Below, in pieces: positions 35,827 through 46,013 of a DNA stretch of 64,000 nt; within the stretch, counting starts at the first letter, position 1; each line of letters starts with the position of its first letter. The notes below the pieces were generated by a model. It did not search any database. It was not told the DNA's origin and worked only from the letters and a program-made list of their open reading frames with translations. Where the stretch lies: contig NC_133220.1 in NCBI RefSeq assembly GCF_040436345.1, positions 3,465,423-3,529,422 of the forward strand, given 5' to 3'. Source of the stretch: Pagrus major (taxonomy: Eukaryota > Chordata > Actinopteri > Spariformes > Sparidae). A program made the translations under genes and the position numbers.

Positions 35827-37093
35827 TTATACAATTATCTCTGCAGTCTGTGGGACTGCTGAAGTCTTTTCCTTCAGTGAGATGTCCTCACACATCTTGA
35901 AAAACAGTCGTTGATCTTTTGATGATCTTCTCTTACACATTGGACAGTCCTGTATCTGTTTCTCTGTCCACCAGTTCTGCAGACAGAGTTTACAGAAGCT
36001 GTGGCTGCATGACAGGACGACAGGGTCTTTAAAGACGTCCTGACAGATAGGACAGGCGAGATCCTCCTCTGTATGTGAGTCCATTTTCTCCTGCTGAAAA
36101 CACAGCGAGCCGGTACAGTCTCTTCCTCGTGGCTCCACACTGATACTTACTTTTACTTCAAGTCGTGTTTTCAGTAAAACTCACATTCAGTGTGGAGCTG
36201 GAGCAGGTTTCAGTGTTTTGGTCGTCCCTCTTCTTGCTGTCATTGGGTGGGGGGACTGTGGTGGTGTCGGTAGTGACTGGAGGTCCTTCATCAAACTCTG
36301 GCAGAAGTCAGAGTAAAGCCAGTCCTGCGACTGATTGAAGAAGTTTGATTTCAGAATCTGAGAGAAAAATGACAAAACAGGACAAAAGAAAACAAATCAG
36401 TGAGGTAGTGGCCAAAACCTAAACACAGACCAGTCTGCTGCCTGACAAGACAGTTAAAATAAGTAAATATTAGCTTTAATGATGACATTTTCCTAATCCA
36501 ACATAACAGTTAACTACTGTTTATGACACGTGAATGAATGCCAGTCTCCAAAACTACCGGCGGCTAAGTACAAGTGCATTTAAAGGCAGAATCTAAAATA
36601 CACACATTTCTAAATGAGGTTCTGAACGCAGATTCACCGCAGCGTCACTCTCCCGTTAGAGCGCGTTGACTGCACGCTTCTGCACCAGACTCCGTTTAAA
36701 TTACACTTAAAAAAGATTTTTTAACAACATTTTTAAAAGCGACACGTTACTAAAAAACCTCAACACACAAGAAAAACATGTGTGAAGGCTCGTTCTGCAA
36801 TTCCGCGTGAAATACGTCACTCTCAGCACCAGAAAAAGCTCAAAGTCCTTAAAAATCCCCACGTGAAACCGCCTGTCCCAAAAAAAAAATTCACCTGCGT
36901 GCAAGCTGCCTTACCTGAATGTCCTCACAGACGTGGTGGTGTTGGGGAGGTTCAACATGAAGAAGAATAAAACAATAAAATCCACCGAGAGAGACGCGAA
37001 AGTTGAATCATCTGCTGACGTGAAATGTTCTGCGAGTAAAGTTAAAGTTGGAGAAGAGCAGCGTGGTGTTTGTGTCCTGCTGCTGCTTCTCAT
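35827..37093 (-). pseudogene. RING unit R5 (three exons)
   Basis: Exon 1 is 36915-37093, exon 2 is 36185-36357 and exon 3 starts at 36093. The RING ORF from the ATG at 36084 is 85 aa and intact (CPIC, CSHSFCKLC, CPMC). The usual glutamate after FC is a lysine here. The first intron is shortened near the donor by loss of about 110 bp (36870-36890) relative to R1. Upstream is a TATA-like GTGTATATATGG (minus strand, about 37133-37144) with a variant leader. The long frame is broken as in R1. Confidence 0.65.
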
Positions 37094-37184
37094 CCTCCTC
37101 TCAGACGTTTACTGTTCACAATGGGCGGCTCCTCCATATATACACGGTACACCGGCAGGGAAGTGACGCCGAGACCTCGTTACT

Positions 37185-37797
37185 CATTACACATTTCTAA
37201 ATGAGGTTCTGAACGCAGATTCACCGCAGCGTCACTCTCCCGTTAGAGCGCGTTGACTGCACGCTTCTGCACCAGACTCCCTTTAAATTACACTTAAAAA
37301 GATTTTTTAACAAGATTTTTAAAAGCGACACGTTACTAAAAAACCTCAACGTACAAGAAAAACATGGGTGAAGGCTCGTTCTGCAATTCCGCGTGAAATA
37401 CGTCACTCTTAGCACCAGAAAAGCTCAAAGTCCTTAAAAATCCCCACGTGAAACCGCCTGTCTGTCTTTAAATCACAAACACTGCAACAAAGACACGCAC
37501 AGCTCAACACCCAGCCATGAAGGTGCACGTCACATAACATTTAACATCCCAAAAAAAAAGTCACCTGCGTGCAAGCTGCCTTACCTGAATGTCCTCACAG
37601 ACGTGGTGGTGTTGGGGAGGTTCAACATGAAGAAGAATAAAACAATAAAATCCACCGAGAGAGACGCGAAAGTTGAATCATCTGCTGACGTGAAATGTTC
37701 TGCGAGTAAAGTTAAAGTTGGAGAAGAGCAGCGTGGTGTTTGTGTCCTGCTGCTGCTTCTCATCCTCCTCTCCGACGTTTACTGTTCACAGAGTCTG
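37185..37797 (-). pseudogene. Exon-1-only remnant of a RING unit
   Basis: Exon 1 (37585-37763) with its donor and about 380 bp of first intron. It ends abruptly at 37185, where it joins the promoter side of R5. No exon 2 or RING exon follows before R5, so transcripts from here could only splice into R5 exons. Confidence 0.7.
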
Positions 37798-38347
37798 GTC
37801 GGCGGCTGATGCAGTCTAACACCGCCCGCTCACCCTCTCTCCTCCCTCCTCTCTCCTCCCTCATGAGACACATTCTGAGAATCTGAGAATCTGAGAATCG
37901 ATAGAGGGTGAGCGGGCCGCGATAGGCTACATCAGCTAATAGCTAATATTTACTTATTTTAACTGTCTTGTCACGCAGCAGACTGGTCTGTGTCGGACAT
38001 TTCAGTACTTAAAGTGTGGGTGTCTGTGCACAATCTGGCGTGATTTTGTCGCTCCTGTACTACAATTGGTCCTCAGTACTGTCTAAAACAGCTTCCACAT
38101 CTCACATCTAAACAGCCTTGGAAATTAAAACAGTTTTAGCTGTGCAGGATATTCGTGCATGGTGTGCAAATGGAAGTTTGTCACTGACAGCAGTTTTTTC
38201 ACTGCCAATCATGTGGCGTAGCCGAATCGTTTTAGATCCTACGTTCCCTGAAGGCAACATGATAGGGGAAGGTCTGTAGCCTTTTGGTTGAGCTGTCTTT
38301 CATGATGCCACGCCCCTCTCAGTTGATGCCACGCCCCCCCACGCTAG
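37798..38347. other. Spacer with short 'tctgagaa' repeats
   Basis: CT-rich leader sequence, three tandem ATCTGAGA copies at about 37874-37900, a small piece of RING intron (37940-37995) and otherwise unrecognised non-coding DNA. Confidence 0.4.
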
Positions 38348-38664
38348 ATCAGGGTCAAAAGTCTGAAACTGAAAAAAAAGATTTGAAACTGAAAAAAAAC
38401 TAAGATCTGAATCTGAAAAGATAAAACATGCAACTGAAAGAAATAGGATCCAAATATCAAAACATATGAAAGTGAAAAATGAAAATAAATGATTTATTCA
38501 AAAGAATTACCAGAGTTGATCATAATTATTTTTAACCTGAAAAAACTTTTTGTACATTTATTTTTATTTTGAATACGTTGATGTATTTTTCAAAATTCAA
38601 GATCAAAACTTGAAATTTCAGTTTCAAATTTTACTTTTTCAAGTACAAAACATTTGACCCTGAT
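38348..38664. mobile_element. MITE-like element with ATCAGGGTCAAA ends
   Basis: The left end ATCAGGGTCAAAAGTCTGAA and the right end, which closes TTTGACCCTGAT, are inverted. The interior is made of 'tgaaactgaaaaaa' and its complement. 317 bp, non-coding. Confidence 0.6.
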
Positions 38665-38775
38665 TTAGCTCCATAGACTTCTAGCAGAGACCGACATTTA
38701 ACCCTTTGTGTGCCATAATCACTGACTAAACACTGCGGACAGCGGTTGTATCGATTGTAGGTACACAAGTGTAGC

Positions 38776-38896
38776 GGTGGAGAGGAGGAAGCAGGACACA
38801 GGGCACAAACACCACGCTGCTCTTCTCCAACTTTAAGTTTACACGCAGAAAATTTCACGTCAGCAGATAATTCAACTTTCACGTCTCTCTCGGTGG
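38776..38896 (+). pseudogene. Fragment of RING-unit exon 1
   Basis: About 120 bp matching exon 1 in plus orientation (CCACGCTGCTCTTCTCCAAC to tctctctcggtgg). It ends at base 38896 exactly where a hAT-like terminus (CAGGGACGTGCACATGATTA) begins. Confidence 0.65.
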
Positions 38897-39420
38897 CAGG
38901 GACGTGCACATGATTATAGAGGGGCAGAGGCTCAAAGTCAGAAAAGGGCCGTATGTGCGCGCACATTATTTTTCAGGCCTTAATAACACAATGTGTAGAT
39001 TAATGTAAAATTAATAAACAAAGTACTTTTAGAAAGCTAATTAATTAGCCGTGTATCCTGTGTAGCTGTGAGTGATGTGCAATTGTCAACATGAGTCTAT
39101 TCACATTATTATAATACTGAGATTTGGAAGATGTGCAATTCAGCTGCAATTCTAAAAAGCAACAAAACACTGGTTTATTATTCAGCTGTTTATTGTTGAA
39201 GATAAAGACTTTAACATTGAACATTGAAAAAAATACAAAAATAAATAATGGAAAAAAACTTAAATGTGAAAATCAGCGTCCCTCCTTCCTCCCTTACAGC
39301 AGCAACCAATCGAATGTGATATTGTTTCCAAGGCTGCACATTAACACAGCTTGCATAACAGAAAGACAATCATGGGAGGACAAGTGCAAACTAGAAATAC
39401 AGGCTACACAACAACGGTGG
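38897..39420. mobile_element. hAT-like end and unclassified repeat
   Basis: Starts CAGGGACGTGCACATGATTA, then ggggcagaggctcaaagtc, typical of hAT termini. From about 39215 the sequence is shared with 43925-44095 (gaacattgaaaaaaatac). No transposase. Confidence 0.45.
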
Positions 39421-39616
39421 AGGCGTGTTTCTGTAATTCAGCCTTGAAATCTGGGTCTATTTTTGTCTTCACGGCGGAGTGAAACTGAAGGGCTGAAGGA
39501 GTGAGAGGAAAGTAGACCCAGGTAAACTTTCCTACCGCAAACTCCTCCTCGATGAGAATCACGCAGGCAGCATTATGAGCTCCATCTATTGTACTCGACA
39601 CAAAACAAATCGTCAC
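39404..39616 (-). other. Candidate conserved coding fragment, unknown
   Basis: A minus-strand open frame of 70 codons including NAACVILIEEEFAVGKFTWV and AVKTKIDPDFKAELQKHAS. Related DNA occurs at 44105-44290 (one-base difference breaks the frame) and at 33455-33550. I recognise no domain. It may be a last-exon fragment of a host gene carried along with the repeats. Confidence 0.3.
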
Positions 39617-39849
39617 ACAGAAAAGTTTTCAGATGATTTATTTTGTACAGTGAACTGTTCACCAGCGATGACTCGATGCAGATAAAATAAACTTTTTTGG
39701 GGGGTGGTGCGTTCAAGAACGCCACAACTCTCTGACACAAACTTCCACCACAAGATTCCAGATGTGGGAAAATCTGTCACACAATTAGTTTCTGTTTTGG
39801 TATCCTTACTTAAATTAAGATATCATATTGAATGTAGAATTGAACATTT

Positions 39850-42596
39850 TTAAATGATATCTGGCCCCGCTGCAGTGTGTGTGTGTGTGTGTGTGTAGTG
39901 TAACACTCTGTAACATGATGGATTTACAAAAAGCTCATTCTGAGGCAACAAAACAACAGTTTCTGTGGAGACTGCAGAAGTCTTTTCCTTCAGTGAGATG
40001 TCCTCACACATGAACAACAGTAGTTTACGTTTTGATGATCTTCTCTTACAAACTGGACAGTCCTGTATCTGTTTCTCTGTCCACCAGTTCTGCAGACAGA
40101 GTTCACAGAAGCTGTGGCTGCATGACAGGACGACAGGGTCTTTAAAGACGTCCTGACAGATAGGACAGGAGAGATCCTCCTCTGTATGTGAGTCCATTTT
40201 CTCCTGCTGAAAACACAGCGAGCCGGTACAGTCTCTTCCTCGTGGCTCCACACTGATACTTACTTTTACTTCAAGTCGTGTTTTCAGTAAAACTCACATT
40301 CAGTGTGGAGCTGGAGCAGGTTTCAGTGTTTTGGTCGTCCCTCTTCTTGCTGTCATTGGGTGGGGGGGACTGTGGTGGTGTCGGTAGTGACTGGAGGTCC
40401 TTCATCAAACTCTGGCAGAAGTCAGAGTAAAGCCAGTCCTGCGACTGATTGAAGAAGTTTGATTTCAGAATCTGAGAGAAAAATGACAAAACAGGACAAA
40501 AGAAAACAAATCAGTGAGGTAGTGGCCAAAACCTAAACACAGACCAGTCTGCTGCCTGACAAGACAGTTAAAATAAGTAAATATTAGCTTTAATGAAGAC
40601 ATTTTCCTAATCCAACGTAACAGTTAACTACTGTTTATTACACGTGAATGAATGCCAGTCTCCAAAACTACCGGCGACTAAGTACAAGTGCCAGGGGTGG
40701 TCCTGGCTAGATTTACGCCCTGGGCGAACCATCCCTTGCACACATACACGCCCACACACACACACACACACACACACCTGAGGAGTCCTGCAAGGAACAT
40801 TACATGTGGCTGAGGAGGTAGATGCTCCAGGACCATCCCTGAAGAGGCCTGTGTGGCTGCAGAGGTAGATGGCTCCTCATCAGACTCCAGGACCATGTCT
40901 GTGGCTGCTGTGGAAGTATCTGACTCCTCATTTTGGCCAGTGGGTGCTCCAGCTCCAAAATATTTCAGAAGTGCCCCTGAATTTACAATTAAGATACAAT
41001 ATGTAAGTTAGACTACACTTACATCACACATGCATCAGTTACCCAATGAAAATGACCATAATGCACATTTTATTAACATTTGTTAACATCCTGTTAACTG
41101 AGCATAACACACTACAAATTATTCAAAAGGCTTTATCACATGTAGCTTACAAAATGCCATGTCAATGTATAGTAGAAGTTATTTAAGTTAGCATGTAGCA
41201 TTAAAAACTCCACAGTCAGGACGTCTGTGTGAATTTGCACTTGTTGTGTTGCAAACACAAACTAGCCTAGGTTGCCTATGGGTGAAATTAGTTGCATGAC
41301 ATGATGCCTCAATTCTAATAGTTGCTAGTTCAGCAAAACTAAAAAACCAAATACAGTCGTCTTCTGTGGCTAAGTAGCAACATATTAGCAAGAGGCTAAT
41401 AAACAGCCTATAGGCTACTGTCACTCAGAAATCTGCATTCCTTTATCTTTTGCCCGTTTCTTCTCTTCTTCTTTTCTTCTTTTTCTGAACTGGGCACCTG
41501 ATGGCTTCTTTGGTCTTTTATTTTGATCCATGATGAAGATGAAGACTCGACATCATCACCTTTTGCCAACACCGTCCGTTCGCCCGTCAAACAACCGGAG
41601 TCACGTGATGTAAACAAATTCACGTAGATGCATGCACAGGTTTTTGTTTGTTTGTTTGTTTGTTTTTACATTTTTCACATAACCCAATGAATTACATGTA
41701 GGTATATGGGTCTATATTAATTTTAGGAATGAAATACAATTTATTTGGAAGCAGTTTGTGTTGTGTGGCCTGGGATCATCAGTCTATCCCCCCCTCCCCC
41801 TGCTGACACACACACCTGTGTGACTCTCAGCAGCGAGTTGATGTCACAATGAGGCCGCAGTGCCCACTCCACTGACTGAGTCTGGAAAACTTGCCAGTTT
41901 TGTTTTATCTTTTTTTTTTTTTTTTTGAGCGCCCTCACATAGATTGCGCCCTGGGCGGTCGCCCACATTGCCCATAGCAAAAACCGGCCCTGTGACAAGT
42001 GCATTTAAAAGGCAGAATCTAAAATACACACATTTCTAAATGAGGTTCTGAACGCAGATTCACCGCAGCGTCACTCTCCCGTCAGAGCGCGTTGACTGCA
42101 CGCTTCTGCACCAGACTCCCTTTAAATTACACTTAAAAAGATTTTTTAACAAGATTTTTAAAAGCGACACGTTACTAAAAAACCTCAACATACAAGAAAA
42201 ACATGTGTGAAGCCTTGTTCTGCAATTCCGCGTGAAATACGTCACTCTTGGCACCAGAAAAGCTCAAAGTCCTTAAAAATCCCCACGTGAAACCGCCTGT
42301 CTGTCTTTAAATCACAAACACTGCAACAAAGACACGCACAGCTCAACACCCAGCCATGAAGGTGCACGTCACATAACATTTAACATCCCAAAAATTCACC
42401 TGCGTGCAAGCTGCCTTACCTGAATGTCCTCACAGACGTGGTGGTGTTGGGGAGGTTCAACATGAAGAAGAATAAAACTATAAAATCCACCGAGAGACGT
42501 GAAAGTTGAATCATCTGCTGACGTGACATTTTCTGCGTTTAAACTTAAAGTTGGAGAAGAGCAGCGTGGTGTTTGTGTCCTGCTGCTGCTTCTCAT
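39850..42596 (-). CDS. RING unit R6: three exons joining in one open frame, RING E3-type protein
   Basis: Exon 1 is 42420-42596 (59 codons), exon 2 is 40298-40471 (58 codons, 174 nt) and exon 3 is 39850-40206 (118 codons plus stop). All introns are phase 0, giving about 235 aa. Exon 1 ends HHHVCEDIQ, exon 2 runs [18 protein letters not shown] to SSSTLN, and exon 3 runs [17 protein letters not shown], with C3HC4 ligands [17 protein letters not shown]. Relative to R1-R5, exon 1 lacks two bases and exon 2 has one extra C; together these open the whole path. The RING is TRIM35/A33-type; B-box, coiled coil and SPRY are absent. The C-terminal tail reads through repeat-derived sequence including a TH dipeptide run. 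The first intron holds a 1.3-kb hAT element. Ubiquitin-ligase function is inferred from the domain. Confidence 0.6.
40692..41994 (-). mobile_element. hAT element in the first intron of R6, 8-bp target duplication
   Basis: Flanked by ACAAGTGC at 40684-40691 and 41995-42002; the empty site (gtacaagtgcattt) is seen in R4 and R5. Ends are CAGGGGTGGTCCTGGCTAGA and ...GCAAAAACCGGCCCTGTG. On the minus strand at 41408-41623 a frame with [20 protein letters not shown], then KIKECRFLS, matches a hAT (ZMYM-type) transposase N-terminus. The catalytic part is missing, so it is non-autonomous. Confidence 0.75.
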
Positions 42597-42708
42597 CCTC
42601 CTCTCCGACGTTTACGGTTGACAAGGTGTGGTCGGCGGCTGACAAAGTTGCGGACGGTGACGCGAATCAGAGCGCGTCAGAACGAATCAGCGCCCAGGAA
42701 GTGAAGTT

Positions 42709-42785
42709 CACTGACAGTAAGTCCTGTCAGTGAACTTCACTGACAGTAAGTCCTGTCAGTGAACTTCACTGACAGTAAGTCCTGT
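42709..42785 (+). repeat. 29-bp tandem repeat, about 2.6 copies
   Basis: The unit gtcagtgaacttcactgacagtaagtcct is repeated head to tail. Each unit contains a near-palindrome GTCAGTGAACTTCACTGAC. Confidence 0.85.
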
Positions 42786-43073
42786 GCTGGACCATCAGCA
42801 GCCGTTGTCTCGTCTGTCTGCACTCTCACTTGTGGGTGTGGCAGCAGAGTCGGTCCAGAAGAAGGGAAACATCCAGCTCATTTATGGAGAACAGGATACT
42901 TTGATGGCAGTGGCTCCCTGTGGCTTTGACATCTTACATGGAAATGAATAATATATTTTTTTATATCATCGTCACTGTTTTAGTCCGACAGTGATTCTTA
43001 CACCCTCCGACAGTAAAAACGTGCAGCCTACTCACAGAAATCTGTTCTATCAAGTTGTGATTAATTGATCCTG
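42786..43073 (+). repeat. Left arm of a 0.29-kb inverted repeat with a short coding-like frame
   Basis: Matches the reverse complement of 45135-45413. It carries an open frame ending GNIQLIYGEQDTLMAVAPCG, then FDILHGNE and a stop at about 42950. This looks like the last exon of some gene, but I cannot name it. Confidence 0.6.
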
Positions 43074-43142
43074 AGTTAATATCATTGTGTTTTATGCTCA
43101 AGCCTGAGGGGTGATCACTGTATGTGGCTGAGGATAAAAAAG

Positions 43143-44380
43143 AAGGATTATCTCACACTGAAATGGACTGAAATACAATTTAAACTGTCCTGTGTTTTTA
43201 AATCCAACCTGCCGCTCTGTGTTTCATTTATTATCGAATGAGTCTTTTTATTTTGAACATTTTCACAAACACAGGAACGACTTAAGTAGGTCTGCATATA
43301 TATTTCTGTATTGCTCCGCTATTTCATTGTAGGTTATTTCTTTTGTTTCATTAAATGCACCAAAACATGGCATCATTGAAATGGAAATGCAAAGTTCAAC
43401 TACCTCATACTGTGAGCATAAGTAGCCCGCTGCAGAGCTGCCACATGATGTGAAAATATAAATGAATGCACATTTAGGCAGACAGATTTTTTTGGCGATG
43501 GACGGGGGCAGAGGACACATTTATCGTTACTCTGCAAACTTTACAGCGTTTTCTTTAAACTCATGGATTTATTACTCAAACCAGCCTCATAGGACTGTAT
43601 TTTACTGCCTCACTCTTATCGGGAACAAAGTGATGCCAGGTGATAATTGTACAAAAACTCAAAACCACAGAGACACGAGTACTACTGCAAAGGCCAACAA
43701 GGTGGAATAAAGCCATGTAATACTACATGACGTTTTAAGCACATGTAGCGGTGTCTGTAGTGTTTTGTAGTTTTTATTTTGTTTCTGTTTCACTTATAGA
43801 ATCTGCGTCTCCGCTTTGTCATGTAAATATTTAATAAACTGGTGAATGAACAAACTTTCTAATGAGGTGAGAGTTTGTTGACTTTCAGAGTTGAACATCA
43901 CGAACCCTTTGAAAATGTGAGAAGTGAAACATTGAACATTGAAAAAAATACAAAAATAAATAATGGAAAAAAACTTAAATGTGAAAATCAGTGTCCCTCC
44001 TTCCTCCCTTACAGCAGCAACCAATCTAATGTGATATTGTTTCCAAGGCTGCACATTAACACAGCTTGCATAACAAAAAGACAATCATGGGAGGTGTGAG
44101 GCGTGTTTCTGTAATTCAGCCTTGAAATATGGGTCTATTTTGTCTTCACGGCGGAGTGAAACTGAAGGGCTGAAGGAGTGAGAGGAAAGTAGACCCAGGT
44201 AAACTTTCCTACCGCAAACTCCTCCTCGATGAGAATCACGCAGGCAGCATTATGAGCTCCATCTATTGTACTCGACACAAAACAAATCGTCACACAGAAA
44301 AGTTTTCAGGTGATTTATTTTGTACAGTGAACTGTTCACCAGCGATGACTCGATGCAGATAAAATAAACTTTTTTGGGGG
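43143..44380 (+). repeat. Mixed repeats: R3-type 3' flank, E fragment, 39.2-kb-type block
   Basis: 43143-43700 matches 28582-29060, 43730-43920 is a broken E module, and 43925-44340 matches 39215-39700 with small differences. No gene. Confidence 0.55.
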
Positions 44381-45135
44381 GGTGGTGCGTTCAAGAACGG
44401 CACAACTCTCTGACACAAACTTCCACCACAAGATTCCAGATGTGGGAAAATCTGTCACACAATTAGTTTCTACCACGTCGCCATCGCCACAATGTTGTTG
44501 TGCAATGTGGAGACACAACGTAACTCTGGTACCTAAACATTTCATCCCAACACGTTTACTACTCTGTGCAGCTGTGGAGACACCGTGTGGACAGTGAAAG
44601 CACCACGACTGGTCCCCTGAGGTTGTTAGTGTCTTCTCTTCTCTTTCTGATGCAGGTGAGGATTAATGTGAAGTACATTAAAACAAAAAGATCAGTTGTC
44701 CTTTTCGAGTATCGACAGCTGGCATCAAATGTCTGGTCTGTAGTGCTTTTTAACATGTTTATTCATTTAAATCTTCTCAGACTGGATTTTATTCAGGCAC
44801 ATATTTTGTTAAATGAAAAAGGGTTTTGAAAAAAGTATTGTTTTGGTATCCTTACTTAAATTAAGATATCATATTGAATGTAGAATTGAATATTTTTAAA
44901 TGATATCTGGCCCCGCTGCAGTGTGTGTGTGAGTGTGTGAGAGAGTGTAACACTGTAACATGATGGATTTACAAAAAGCTCATTCTGAGGTAACAAAACA
45001 ACACTTTCAGGTAATATGAACATAATTATGCTTATTCCAGTTCAGCCAGTAGTTTCCCTTATAATCTACAAACTAGACGGTTAATTGAAATGAGCTCTGG
45101 TACAAGGAAAACAGAATAAAATGAGTTTTAAGGTA
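44380..45135 (+). repeat. F module copy followed by an E fragment
   Basis: F block 44380-44960, again with the 87-codon frame at 44566-44829, then 140 bp of minus-orientation E (44995-45135) that stops inside 'gagttttaaggta' at the right arm of the inverted repeat. Confidence 0.65.
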
Positions 45136-45413
45136 TGTGATCAATTAATCACAACTTGATAGAACAGATTTCTGTGAGTAGGCTGCACGTTTTTACTGTC
45201 GGAGGGTGTAAGAATCACTGTCGGACTAAAACAGTGACGATGATATAAAAAAATATATTATTCATTTCCATGTAAGATGTCAAAGCCACTGCCATCAAAG
45301 TATCCTGTTCTCCATAAATGAGCTGGATGTTTCCCTTCTTCTGGACCGACTCTGCTGCCACACCCACAAGTGAGAGTGCAGACAGACGAGACAACGGCTA
45401 CTGATGGTCCAGA
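45135..45413 (-). repeat. Right arm of the 0.29-kb inverted repeat
   Basis: Reverse complement of 42786-43073 with few differences. The two arms flank 2.06 kb of E/F modules. Confidence 0.7.
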
Positions 45414-45432
45414 CAGAAGATTAGGAATTGCT

Positions 45433-45700
45433 CACTGTGCAGACTGCAGAGGGTCTGTGGAGACTGAAGAGGGTCTGTGGGATTGAAGAGGGTCTGTGGG
45501 ACTGAAGAGGGTCTGTGGAGACTGCAGAGGGTCTGTGGAGACTGAAGAGGGTCTGTGGGACTGAAGAGGGTCTGTGGAGACTGAAGAGGGTCTGTGGAGA
45601 CTGAAGAGGGTCTGTGGGACTGCAGAGGGTCTGTGCAGACTGCAGAGAGTCTGTGGGACTGCAGAGGGTCTGTGGAGACTGCAGAGGGTCTATGGGACTA
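45433..45700 (-). repeat. 19-22-bp minisatellite at the 3' end of R7
   Basis: About 13 copies of 'gactg(c/a)agagggtctgtgg(ga/a)' directly after the R7 RING stop. R3 carries three copies of the same unit as part of its coding tail, R4 about two. Confidence 0.9.
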
Positions 45701-45913
45701 CTGAAGTCTTTTCCTTCAGTGCGATGTCCTCACACATCTTGAAAAACAGTAGTGTATCTTTTGATGATCTTCTCTTGCAAACTGGACAGTCCTGTATCTG
45801 TTTGTCTGTCCACCAGTTCTGCAGACAGAGTTCACAGAAGCTGTGGCTGCATGACAGGACGACAGGGTCTTTAAAGACGTCCTGACAGATAGGACAGGCG
45901 AGATCCTCCTCTG
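45690..45913 (-). pseudogene. RING unit R7, partial RING exon cut by the gap
   Basis: The frame reads [18 protein letters not shown] through [20 protein letters not shown] to a stop near 45690. The start and exons 1-2 are lost in the N gap at 45914. The RING ligands are intact. It lies on the same strand as, and just downstream of, Ig gene 2. Confidence 0.65.
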
Positions 45914-46013
45914 NNNNNNNNNNNNNNNNNNNNNNNNNNNNNNNNNNNNNNNNNNNNNNNNNNNNNNNNNNNNNNNNNNNNNNNNNNNNNNNNNNNNNNN
46001 NNNNNNNNNNNNN
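45914..46013. other. Assembly gap (100 N)
   Basis: Exactly 100 N, true size unknown. It removes the start of R7 and the end of Ig gene 2. Confidence 1.
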
